Made by a program: the position numbers and the translations under genes
Shown: piece by piece, positions 7,019 through 14,257 of the stretch
How the letters are laid out: each line of letters opens with the position of its first letter
How positions within the stretch are numbered: position 1 is the stretch's first letter
Notes under the pieces: model-generated
The model's database searches: none
Seen by the model: the letters and a program-made list of their open reading frames with translations, nothing else
Told to the model about the DNA's origin: nothing
Source of the DNA: Spirochaetales bacterium
GTDB lineage: Bacteria; Spirochaetota; Spirochaetia; SZUA-6; RPPD01
Length of the DNA: 32,765 nucleotides
Reading direction: 5' to 3'
Assembly: GCA_016930675.1 (NCBI GenBank)
Contig: JAFGGG010000012.1
Location: 1-32,765 of the forward strand

Positions 7019-7846
7019 ATGGCAAAAATCAGTCAGGCCGCTAAAAAGAAATACTTTGAGAAAATAAAGGAGTATAAAAAACTAGTAAACGGCATTTTAG
7101 AAGGTGAGAAGAAACTTAAGATTGCAATGCTTTCCGATAAAGCGGGTGCTAACTATAAAAAATTACAGTTATCTGATGAAAATATAAATTTAGTTTCTTA
7201 TTATTTATTAATGAACTCTCTCTCGGTTGCACTTTTGGGTGTTAAAAACGAAGCGTTTTTAAATGAGGCCCGGAAATGCTGCTACAAGAGTATTATCTAT
7301 CTTGAAGAAATCGTATCAACATACATAGATGCTCCGTTTTCCGAATATGAGGATCGACTTGTATCCATTGAAGAGTATGATGACATAAAACGTTATAATC
7401 TGGTAAGAAAACTTGGTTTTGCCATTGCTTCGGTTGAAGATGCCTTTGGAATAAATTCTAAATGGAAGTGGTCTTTTGTGGAGCTCGAAGGACGTTATAC
7501 AACCGTATTAAAAAACCTTATTAACCTTAAAACCGTATTAGGCAGACTTAATCCTTCGGTGCCGGGTTATAATGAAAGACGTGAACATTTAGACCTGGCG
7601 GTTGAGATGCTGAAAAGAACATCGGCCCGGTATCGGGAGAAATATGAGCTGTCTACCTTAAGGATTGACGATATGAAGCAGGGGATTCATTACCTGGCGG
7701 CTTTAAAACGACTGCAGATCCTGTTGGGTGAATCGGAAGAGCTGGAAATAACCAAACGGAAAATAGATGTATGGACAACCAAAATGGAAGCCGATTCCAA
7801 AAAGAAAGACGAAGAAAAGATCAGAAAAGGCATAATCAAAAAGTAA
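7019..7846 (+). CDS. unknown helical protein
   Basis: 275 residues that I do not recognise. It is lysine- and glutamate-rich, almost wholly predicted helical, and has no signal peptide or membrane segment, so it is probably cytoplasmic. The N-terminus (MAKISQAAKKKYFEKIKEYK) and the C-terminal 40 residues are strongly charged and may form coiled coils. A more hydrophobic middle (about residues 55-130, with LVSYYLLMNSLSVALL) resembles a helical-repeat scaffold. A very good ribosome binding site (GAGGAGG) and normal base composition support it as a real gene. It follows recN by 143 nt of structured spacer and ends in a strong hairpin. A spirochaete-restricted family is likely, but this is inference. 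Confidence 0.65.
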   Translation: MAKISQAAKKKYFEKIKEYKKLVNGILEGEKKLKIAMLSDKAGANYKKLQLSDENINLVSYYLLMNSLSVALLGVKNEAFLNEARKCCYKSIIYLEEIVSTYIDAPFSEYEDRLVSIEEYDDIKRYNLVRKLGFAIASVEDAFGINSKWKWSFVELEGRYTTVLKNLINLKTVLGRLNPSVPGYNERREHLDLAVEMLKRTSARYREKYELSTLRIDDMKQGIHYLAALKRLQILLGESEELEITKRKIDVWTTKMEADSKKKDEEKIRKGIIKK

Positions 7847-7855
7847 CAGCTAGTA

Positions 7856-7892
7856 GAGCTTCTTGCAAAAATAACATTTTTGCAAGAAGCTC
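7856..7892. repeat. 17-bp perfect hairpin between convergent genes
   Basis: The arms 7856-7872 and 7876-7892 are exact complements around an AAC loop. It lies just past the stop of the 7019 gene and faces the convergent cytidine deaminase gene. Neither strand has a U-run directly after it, so it is more likely a Rho-independent-like block or an mRNA 3'-end stabiliser than a textbook terminator. Confidence 0.6.
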
Positions 7893-7951
7893 CTAAAATG
7901 GAAATTGCTGACTTAATATGGTATAAAGAATTAGTATTTTTCTTCCACCTT

Positions 7952-8003
7952 GCACCCCTGCGGGGTGCTCCCTCACATACCACCAGCTTTGCTGGTGGTA
8001 TGT
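7952..8003. repeat. paired palindromic intergenic element
   Basis: Two hairpins stand side by side: GCACCCC / GGGGTGC (7952-7968, loop TGC), then a 13-bp perfect stem (7975-7987 with 7991-8003, loop TTT). Read on the minus strand the order is hairpin - GTGAGGGA - hairpin - GGTGG. That resembles the hairpin - GTGAGG - hairpin - GGAGG order at 68-125. It could be a REP-like dispersed repeat. A search of the full genome would settle this. Confidence 0.5.
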
Positions 8004-8039
8004 TGATTAACTTAATATATTTTGAGTTTTGCAATTTCC

Positions 8040-8465
8040 TCAGTATTGTTTTTTTAATTCATGCAGGGAGTCGAAAGGATATAACTCTCCCAGAGTGTGA
8101 TGAATAAATTTAAAATCTTTTCCAGAGTAATAAACATTGAAACAAGGATCTGTAAACTCGCTTAATATTTGTCTGCACGCCCCGCAGGGCGGTACGGGAT
8201 ATTCCGCGTCAAGGCAAACTAAGAAAAGTGCCTTGAAATCATGTTTTCCGCCTACAACAGCTGCGGACAGGGCCGACCGTTCCGCACAGATAGTAAGTCC
8301 GAAAGACCTGTTCTCCACATTCGTACCTTTAAAAAAGGAATTGTCCGCGCAGAGTAAAACAGCTCCTACTCTAAACCGGGAATAGGGTGAATATGAATTG
8401 CGCGCCGCTTCTGCGGACAACCGGAGATACTTTTTTATTTCTGCGTTACTTAAATCACTCCGCAC
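8040..8465 (-). CDS. cdd: cytidine deaminase
   Basis: Deaminates cytidine and deoxycytidine to uridine in pyrimidine salvage. The 141-residue length fits the small tetrameric zinc form. The zinc site is complete: CAERSAL (Cys60, with Glu62 as proton shuttle) and PPCGACRQ (Cys94, Cys97). NVENRSFGLTICAE and the N-terminal YSPYSRFRVGAVL are further family marks. It stands alone on the minus strand and is convergent with the 7019 gene. A GGAGAAA ribosome binding site lies just upstream. Confidence 0.93.
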   Translation of the reverse strand: MRSDLSNAEIKKYLRLSAEAARNSYSPYSRFRVGAVLLCADNSFFKGTNVENRSFGLTICAERSALSAAVVGGKHDFKALFLVCLDAEYPVPPCGACRQILSEFTDPCFNVYYSGKDFKFIHHTLGELYPFDSLHELKKQY

Positions 8466-8526
8466 AGGTTTCTCCTTTAAAACTCAATTGACAACCTAAT
8501 TTCAATACTATAGGATAGAACATTCG

Positions 8527-9669
8527 ATGCAAACACTTTTCCAAAAAAAAAATAAGAGAATTAAAAAAACTCCGATTATCATCGGTCTTTTATTTCTTTT
8601 ATGCTATTTCTTTATGTTCTCCTCACCTTTACAAAAAGAATTAAGAATCCACCTGCAATGGGTAATCGATCTTTCCGACCCGTCCGTAACGGAGACTGCA
8701 ACTGCCGCAGGAAAGGATTTAGCCTCCGCGCAGGCTTTTAGTTTAGGGAATCAGCCGGGTGATTATTTCGGTTATTTTGATGATGACGGCAACATAATTT
8801 TTTTAAAGCAGATTGAAGAACGTAATGATATACCCTTTAGAGTAGCACTATCAGATCGGGGATTTATTTATTATTCATCCAGTTATGTGGATTTAATTTT
8901 TAGTGATCGGGAGGGAGAAGAGAAAAAAACGTATAACGATCCGGGACCGGGATTCCCCTTGTTATCCCAAGACGGTGCTAGAGTTTTTATTTTAAAAACC
9001 GATCTCTCCGGGTTAAGGGAAATAGACTCTTCAGGAGAGGTGCTTTGGAGTGCTGACGTGCCGTCATGGATTACCAGTTTTGATTATACAGATAATCTTG
9101 TCATGTGCGGGTTGGGAGACGGTACTGTAAACATATTCGATAAGCAGGGGAATACAGCAGCGGCTTTCCCGGTGCAACAAGGTGCGGTTGATTGTATTTA
9201 CGGCGTGGCATTTTCTGAACAAAACGAGCTTTACGCGGGTGTGGCGGGAGCGGAACCGCAGTTCCTTTTTTTAGGAGAGTTAAATGCGCAGGATAAACCC
9301 GCGCCTTCTTTAATAAAGTTGGATTCGGATTTTAGACGGGAAGTAAGGATTGAATTCTCCGGTCATGGTGAACTGCTTTTTTTCGAAGGAGAGAAAGCGC
9401 TGAAGGTTTTTGATGTGAGTTCAAAAGAGCTTTCCACGTTTCCTCTTTTGGGGGATATCAAATCTTTTGATTATATTGAAAGAGTTGGCATCATGGCGGT
9501 CGTAAGCGCACAGAATAATTTTAATGAGATCGTAATATTGATGCCGGGAAGATCCTTCTTGTTTAAAGATTATTTCAACGGACAAAAGATTTTTTTAACC
9601 TCAGTTCACAACCGTTTGTTTTTTGGAATCGATCATAAAATTATTCGCCTCGATCTGGTGGAGGAATAA
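8527..9669 (+). CDS. membrane-anchored beta-propeller (WD40/PQQ-like) protein
   Basis: 380 residues: a basic N-terminus, one membrane helix (about 16-34, IIIGLLFLLCYFFMF), then an extracytoplasmic domain with repeats of about 40 residues. Propeller-blade strands include GNIIFLKQI, GLREIDSSGEVLWSA, GTVNIFDKQGN and ALKVFDVSSKEL. It is probably a scaffold that displays a protein-binding surface in the periplasm. No catalytic motif is visible. Its stop and the M23 peptidase start share one base (TAATG), so the two are translationally coupled and may form a pair acting on the cell wall. No close family name is claimed. Confidence 0.72.
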   Translation: MQTLFQKKNKRIKKTPIIIGLLFLLCYFFMFSSPLQKELRIHLQWVIDLSDPSVTETATAAGKDLASAQAFSLGNQPGDYFGYFDDDGNIIFLKQIEERNDIPFRVALSDRGFIYYSSSYVDLIFSDREGEEKKTYNDPGPGFPLLSQDGARVFILKTDLSGLREIDSSGEVLWSADVPSWITSFDYTDNLVMCGLGDGTVNIFDKQGNTAAAFPVQQGAVDCIYGVAFSEQNELYAGVAGAEPQFLFLGELNAQDKPAPSLIKLDSDFRREVRIEFSGHGELLFFEGEKALKVFDVSSKELSTFPLLGDIKSFDYIERVGIMAVVSAQNNFNEIVILMPGRSFLFKDYFNGQKIFLTSVHNRLFFGIDHKIIRLDLVEE

Positions 9670-10559
9670 TGAAGTATCGCATGATAGTATATTTAGTATT
9701 ATTTTCTCTTCTGCTTACTGCTTTTGAATGGCCGGTAAGCAAAGTACTCATTACCGCGACCTTCGGAGAAAGCAGAGGAGATCATTTTCATGCGGGTATC
9801 GATTTGGCAGGAGAAGATCAGGAGATAAAACCTGTTTCCGCAGGTGATGTTGTTTTTCGTTACGAGGAAGGAGTAAGTTTCTCCAGCATCCCCATCGGAC
9901 TGGGAAGTTTTTTGGTGCTTGAAGACGATACCGGTATTCGCAGTCTCTATGCGCATATTAAGCAAGGCACCATTCCCCTATCTCAAAAGAGATTCGAGAA
10001 ACAGGATACGATAGGTATCATCGGTAATACGGGCTATTCATTCGGAAAGCATCTGCATCTGACGATAATCGATCATAAAGAAAAAATTATTTTAAATCCG
10101 CTTATTGTTTTTAAAAATGAAGCAAAGTTCATAAAAGATAGAACTCCTCCGGTAATTGAGGCCTTGTATTATAAAAGCAAAGAGGGTGAACTGAAGGAGT
10201 TGCTGGATCATGCGGTTTTGAATTTGGAATTGATTGAGTTGTTTGTGCGCGGACATGATATCCATGACGGGGTAAAAGCCGCAGTGGCGCCATACGAAAT
10301 AAAAGTTGTACATAATGATATGCGAATTATTCAAATTATTTTTAACGCACTCCAGTTCAAAGACGGAGTGTATTGTTTAAACAGTTGCGGAAAAAAATTC
10401 TCTGATTTATATGTAACAAATAAATCTTTTGCTGATGTAATGTTCCTTGGAAAAGTTGAGTTGGTTAAAGGAAAAAATCAGATAGATATTACGTTGATTG
10501 ATTTTTATGGTAATACGACCGCAAGGGAGGTAAATATTTGGGTAGGCTCTCCACCATAA
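9669..10559 (+). CDS. M23 family (LytM-type) metallopeptidase
   Basis: 296 residues: a signal or anchor helix (about 4-19), then a LytM domain that normally cuts peptidoglycan cross-bridges. The zinc-site residues are all there: HFHAGIDL (His41, Asp45), YAHI (His96) and GKHLHL (His128, His130), so it is probably active rather than a degenerate activator. The C-terminal 150 residues form an extra beta-rich domain with no recognised family. The start follows the propeller gene (TAATG overlap) with GGAGG just before it. The gene overlaps the next by 22 nt. The location is probably periplasmic. Confidence 0.87.
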   Translation: MKYRMIVYLVLFSLLLTAFEWPVSKVLITATFGESRGDHFHAGIDLAGEDQEIKPVSAGDVVFRYEEGVSFSSIPIGLGSFLVLEDDTGIRSLYAHIKQGTIPLSQKRFEKQDTIGIIGNTGYSFGKHLHLTIIDHKEKIILNPLIVFKNEAKFIKDRTPPVIEALYYKSKEGELKELLDHAVLNLELIELFVRGHDIHDGVKAAVAPYEIKVVHNDMRIIQIIFNALQFKDGVYCLNSCGKKFSDLYVTNKSFADVMFLGKVELVKGKNQIDITLIDFYGNTTAREVNIWVGSPP

Positions 10560-11395
10560 AAACATTCTCAAGCAGATTTTCAAACAACGATTATCATTAT
10601 ATCGTCTGTAATGTATGCGGTTCGGGCAGTGCAAAAACGTATCTGCAAGCTAAAGAATATCTGTATGTAAAATGTAGAATCTGCGGATTAATTTATCAAA
10701 ATCCCCAACCGGTGTTGAAGGATATAGAAAACCGTTATAATGGTGACTATTTCCGCTATGAATATACAAATGAAGATAATTTTTTTAATTTAATGCTTCT
10801 GGGTTTGAAGGACGTCGGTTTAAATCCGGCCAAACTAAAAAGGTGGAAACCTAAGCTATTTCTTGATATCGGCTGTGCCACCGGAAAACTGCTTTTTTAT
10901 ATGAAAGAATTAGGGTGGCAGGTACAGGGTGTGGAGATTTGTAAAGAGTCGGCGGAATACGGAATGAAAAAAAGAAAGGTGCCTATTTTCCCAGGCACTC
11001 TCGACCAGGCGCAGTTTGCAGAAGAATCTTTTTCCTTAATTCATTTCTCTCATCTTATAGAACATGTAGCGGATCCGCGTGCTTTGCTTCAGGAAGTACG
11101 ACGCATCTTAAAGCCTGATGGAATGGCTGTAATTACCACGCCCAACAGTCATGGCTTTCAAGCGCGTTTGTTGAAGACACATTGGCGTTCTGCAATAGCC
11201 GATCATCTTTTTCTTTTTTCCAAAAAAACATTATCGCGGCTTTTAGAAAGCATGCAGTTCAAGATTCATAACATAGTGACATGGGGCGGTCTGGCTAAGG
11301 GCCTGGCACCGCCCGTTATTAAAAGGCCTGTTGATTATCTGGCTAAAAAAATGGGTTTTGGCGATGTGATGCTTTTTTTGGTAAGCAAGCAATGA
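10538..11395 (+). CDS. SAM-dependent methyltransferase with N-terminal zinc ribbon
   Basis: 285 residues. The first 60 hold two Cys pairs (CNVC near 24 and CRIC near 43) that look like a zinc ribbon, followed by GLIYQNPQP, a common signature before class I methyltransferase domains. FLDIGCATGKLLFYM is SAM motif I, FSLIHFSHLIEHVADP is motif II, and LKPDGMAVITTPNSHG matches Methyltransf_11/23 families. Such proteins often modify sugars or small molecules; the target is unknown. The TTG start (10538) is supported by GGGAGG 7 nt upstream and overlaps the M23 gene by 22 nt. The stop directly abuts the hisD stop on the other strand. Confidence 0.82.
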   Translation: MGRLSTIKTFSSRFSNNDYHYIVCNVCGSGSAKTYLQAKEYLYVKCRICGLIYQNPQPVLKDIENRYNGDYFRYEYTNEDNFFNLMLLGLKDVGLNPAKLKRWKPKLFLDIGCATGKLLFYMKELGWQVQGVEICKESAEYGMKKRKVPIFPGTLDQAQFAEESFSLIHFSHLIEHVADPRALLQEVRRILKPDGMAVITTPNSHGFQARLLKTHWRSAIADHLFLFSKKTLSRLLESMQFKIHNIVTWGGLAKGLAPPVIKRPVDYLAKKMGFGDVMLFLVSKQ

Positions 11396-12697
11396 TTATT
11401 TGTTATCTTTGATATCTTCATACCGTTTCATCACCGCTCTGCCGTGGAAATATAAATTCTCGTATTGAGCCAATTTATTTATCTTTTCCGCGTTTTTGAA
11501 GAGAGCTTGCTTAGTGTAATAGATAAGTGAGTTTCTTTTTACGAAATCATATACACCTAATGGAGAAAAAAAGCGCGCGCTTCCGCCTGTAGGCAGTACG
11601 TGATTGGGTCCTGCCCAATAATCTCCGACCGGTTCGCTTGAGTACTTGCCTATAAAAATGGCGCCCGCGTGTTTTATTTCTGCAAGTACACTGTCAGCAT
11701 CATGTACCAAAAGCTCAAGGTGCTCGGGCGCGATCCTGTTCACCAGTTCTGCTCCCTGCATAATATTGTCGACTATGATTATCGCTCCGTAATTGTCAAG
11801 AATCTGTTCAATGATTCCTCTGTGCTCGGAACTTTTAAGATAGTTATCAATCGCTGTTTGTATTTTTAAGGCCAGTTCTTGAGAATCGGTAATAAGGATC
11901 GCGGATTCAAAACCAGTACGGTGTTCCGCCTGGCTTAAAAGATCCAGGGCCACCCACTCAGGAGAAACGCCTTCCTGGGCCAGTATCACAACTTCCGAAG
12001 GTCCCGCTATCATGTCAATGTCAACAAAACCGAATACTTCACGCTTGGCCAAACTTACATAGATATTGCCCGGTCCTACAATTTTATCAACTCTCGGTAT
12101 ACTCTGCGTACCGAAAGCCAAGGCGGCTATGGCCTGTGCTCCTCCGACAAGATAGACTTTTTCTATACCCAGCAAAGCCAGAGTGGCGCCTAATTCCGGT
12201 TTGTCCAGAAAATGGACCGGCGGTGTAACTACTATGATCTCCTTCACTCCCGCTATCTTGGCGGGGATGATATTCATGAGTACGGTCGAAGGATAAAAAG
12301 CCTCGCCTCCGGGCACATAAACTCCGACCTTTTCCAGCGGCACTACTCTCTGACCGAGTTTGACGCCATCGGCACTTTCCTTTAGCCATGATGATTGCTT
12401 TTGAAAGGAGTGGTAATTTTCGATATTTTCCTTTGCTTCCCGTATTATGGTTAAAAATTCCGGATCTGTCCGCTGTACGCATTTTTCAAAATAATCTTTG
12501 CCCGCGAAAACGGTTTCAGCGGTATGGGTAAAGTTGTCGAACTGTTGTGTGTATGCGAAGAGGGCTTTATCTTTGTCTTTCCTCACGTCATTGATTATGG
12601 TTTTCACTTTTTCGCTTATGGCAGGATCTATTTTCTCGCCTCTTGCCAAGATTTTATTAAGCTGCTCCGGGTTTCTGCTGTAGTTAATTATTTTCAT
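11396..12697 (-). CDS. hisD: histidinol dehydrogenase
   Basis: Catalyses the last two oxidations of histidine synthesis, L-histidinol to L-histidine with NAD+. At 433 residues it is full length. Hallmarks: VGVYVPGGEAFYPSTVLM, VDKIVGPGNIYVSLAKR, DMIAGPSEVVILA, LLSQAEHRTG (zinc-binding Gln and His), APEHLEL (catalytic Glu-His) and AGPNHVLPTGGSARF. No other his gene is nearby, so the pathway is either split or, if incomplete, this copy serves histidinol. The adjacent methyltransferase gene on the other strand ends with no gap, leaving no room for a terminator. Confidence 0.95.
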   Translation of the reverse strand: MKIINYSRNPEQLNKILARGEKIDPAISEKVKTIINDVRKDKDKALFAYTQQFDNFTHTAETVFAGKDYFEKCVQRTDPEFLTIIREAKENIENYHSFQKQSSWLKESADGVKLGQRVVPLEKVGVYVPGGEAFYPSTVLMNIIPAKIAGVKEIIVVTPPVHFLDKPELGATLALLGIEKVYLVGGAQAIAALAFGTQSIPRVDKIVGPGNIYVSLAKREVFGFVDIDMIAGPSEVVILAQEGVSPEWVALDLLSQAEHRTGFESAILITDSQELALKIQTAIDNYLKSSEHRGIIEQILDNYGAIIIVDNIMQGAELVNRIAPEHLELLVHDADSVLAEIKHAGAIFIGKYSSEPVGDYWAGPNHVLPTGGSARFFSPLGVYDFVKRNSLIYYTKQALFKNAEKINKLAQYENLYFHGRAVMKRYEDIKDNK

Positions 12698-12748
12698 AAT
12701 ACTTTTACCGCCTTTGCTCTAGTAATCATAACAAGGTGCAGATATACT

Positions 12749-12766
12749 GTGATTACTTAGTGCCTA
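12749..12766. promoter_or_regulatory. hisD/dapL divergent spacer with a small palindrome
   Basis: The 266-nt region between the divergent hisD and dapL starts (12698-12963) is AT-rich and must hold both promoters. A short palindrome, TACTTAG-TGC-CTAAGTA, lies at about 12753-12769 and could be an operator. TTGACA (12894-12899) and TATAAT (12926-12931) both occur near dapL but are 26 nt apart, so they do not form one promoter. Nothing else was recognised. Confidence 0.3.
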
Positions 12767-12963
12767 AGTATTGAAAAAGTATAGAATTCTCTATAAATTG
12801 TCAATTGTTGGAAGCGGTCCGCGGCTTTTTAGGCGGGAAAAAATAGTATATTTAACAAATCCATTTAAAAAAATTATTAATGCTCATTTTAAGTTGACAG
12901 AAATCTGTATATATAGAAAATGGCATATAATAAATTATTTAATGTTTTAAGGAGAAAACAGCA

Positions 12964-14187
12964 GTGATCCGAGTAAATGAAAACTACTTGAAACTTCAGT
13001 CCTCTTATCTTTTTTCTGAGATTTCAAAACGTATTACGGCCTTTAGAGAGTCTCATCCGGAGCGAGAGATTATTAAATTGGGTATCGGGGATGTCACCTG
13101 TGCTCTGCCCGCAGCCTGTGTTGCCGCTTTCCATGCTGCGGCAACCGAGATGGGGGACGAGCGCACGTTTCGCGGTTATGGCCCGGAACAGGGTTATGAG
13201 TTTTTAAGAGAAAAGATAGCCGTCCATGATTACAAGGAGCGCGGAGCGGAGATTGAAGCGGGTGAGATATTTATAAGTGACGGTGCCAAGTGCGATGTGG
13301 GAAATATTCAGGAACTTTTCGCGGAAGATGTGATTGTCGCGGTGCCGGATCCGGTATATCCGGTGTATGTTGACACAAATGTAATGGCCGGACGGAGTGG
13401 CGACTGGCAAGACGCCAGTTATCGGGGATTAGTATATCTTAAATCCACGGAACACAATAATTATGTACCTGAATTACCGGAGACAAAAGTAGATTTGATC
13501 TACCTTTGTTTTCCCAACAATCCCACAGGCGCAACCATCAGCAGAGAAAAGCTGCGGGAATGGGTGACATATGCGCAAAAAAACAATGCATTAATAATTT
13601 ACGATGCCGCGTACGAAGCCTTTATCAAAGACGAAACCCTTCCGCGCAGTATTTTTGAAATTCAAGGAGCCAAGGAAGTGGCGGTAGAAATCAGGAGTTT
13701 CTCCAAAACAGCCGGCTTTACCGGTACCCGTTGCGCGTATACGGTCGTACCCGAAGCATGCAATGTTTATACGCGTTCCGGTACTGCGGTACCGCTGCAT
13801 ACATTGTGGTTGAGAAGGCAGACCACAAAATTTAACGGCGTTTCCTATCCCGTACAGCGGGCGGCGGAGGCTGTTTTTTCAGCTGAAGGTAAAAAACAGG
13901 TTAAGGATTTAATTGATTATTACATGCACAACGCCGGCCTCATCAGGAAAAGATTTTCCGAAATGGGATTCCTTTGCACCGGGGGGGATAATTCACCCTA
14001 TATTTGGATACAGGCAAAAATGGCTTCATGGGATTTCTTTAATCTGCTGTTGGAAAAAGCGGGAGTTGTATGTACTCCGGGGAGCGGTTTCGGGAAGTGC
14101 GGAGAAGGTTATGTGCGCATCAGTGCTTTTAACAGTCATGAAAACGTGGAAAAAGCACTGCATAAAATAAGTGACGTTTTTAGATAA
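12964..14187 (+). CDS. dapL: LL-diaminopimelate aminotransferase
   Basis: Converts tetrahydrodipicolinate directly to LL-diaminopimelate with glutamate as amino donor, feeding lysine and peptidoglycan synthesis. This bypasses the DapD/C/E route and occurs in chlamydiae, spirochaetes and plants. 407 residues. The family features are LGIGDVTCALP at the N-terminus, FRGYGPEQGYEFLREKIA, PDPVYPVYVDTNVMAG, CFPNNPTGA, YDAAYEAFI and SFSKTAGFTGTR with the PLP lysine. YSPYI-like substrate residues are partly conserved. The start is GTG, with AAGGAG (12949-12954) 9 nt upstream. The gene stands alone ahead of a sensor kinase gene. Confidence 0.93.
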   Translation: MIRVNENYLKLQSSYLFSEISKRITAFRESHPEREIIKLGIGDVTCALPAACVAAFHAAATEMGDERTFRGYGPEQGYEFLREKIAVHDYKERGAEIEAGEIFISDGAKCDVGNIQELFAEDVIVAVPDPVYPVYVDTNVMAGRSGDWQDASYRGLVYLKSTEHNNYVPELPETKVDLIYLCFPNNPTGATISREKLREWVTYAQKNNALIIYDAAYEAFIKDETLPRSIFEIQGAKEVAVEIRSFSKTAGFTGTRCAYTVVPEACNVYTRSGTAVPLHTLWLRRQTTKFNGVSYPVQRAAEAVFSAEGKKQVKDLIDYYMHNAGLIRKRFSEMGFLCTGGDNSPYIWIQAKMASWDFFNLLLEKAGVVCTPGSGFGKCGEGYVRISAFNSHENVEKALHKISDVFR

Positions 14188-14257
14188 GGGAAGAAAGGCC
14201 AAAAAAAGTTGTTTAGTTGCGAAGCAGAGATTTAGATAATAGTAAAGGGGAAAGATT

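Noticed and set aside
7880..8107. Plus-strand open frame of 75 codons
   Set aside because: It runs through palindromic hairpins and the end of cytidine deaminase, with no ribosome binding site.
12087..12482. Minus-strand open frame of 131 codons
   Set aside because: It is an alternative frame within hisD, whose motifs fix the true frame.
12894..12931. TTGACA and TATAAT near dapL as one promoter
   Set aside because: The spacer is 26 nt, far outside the usual 16-18.
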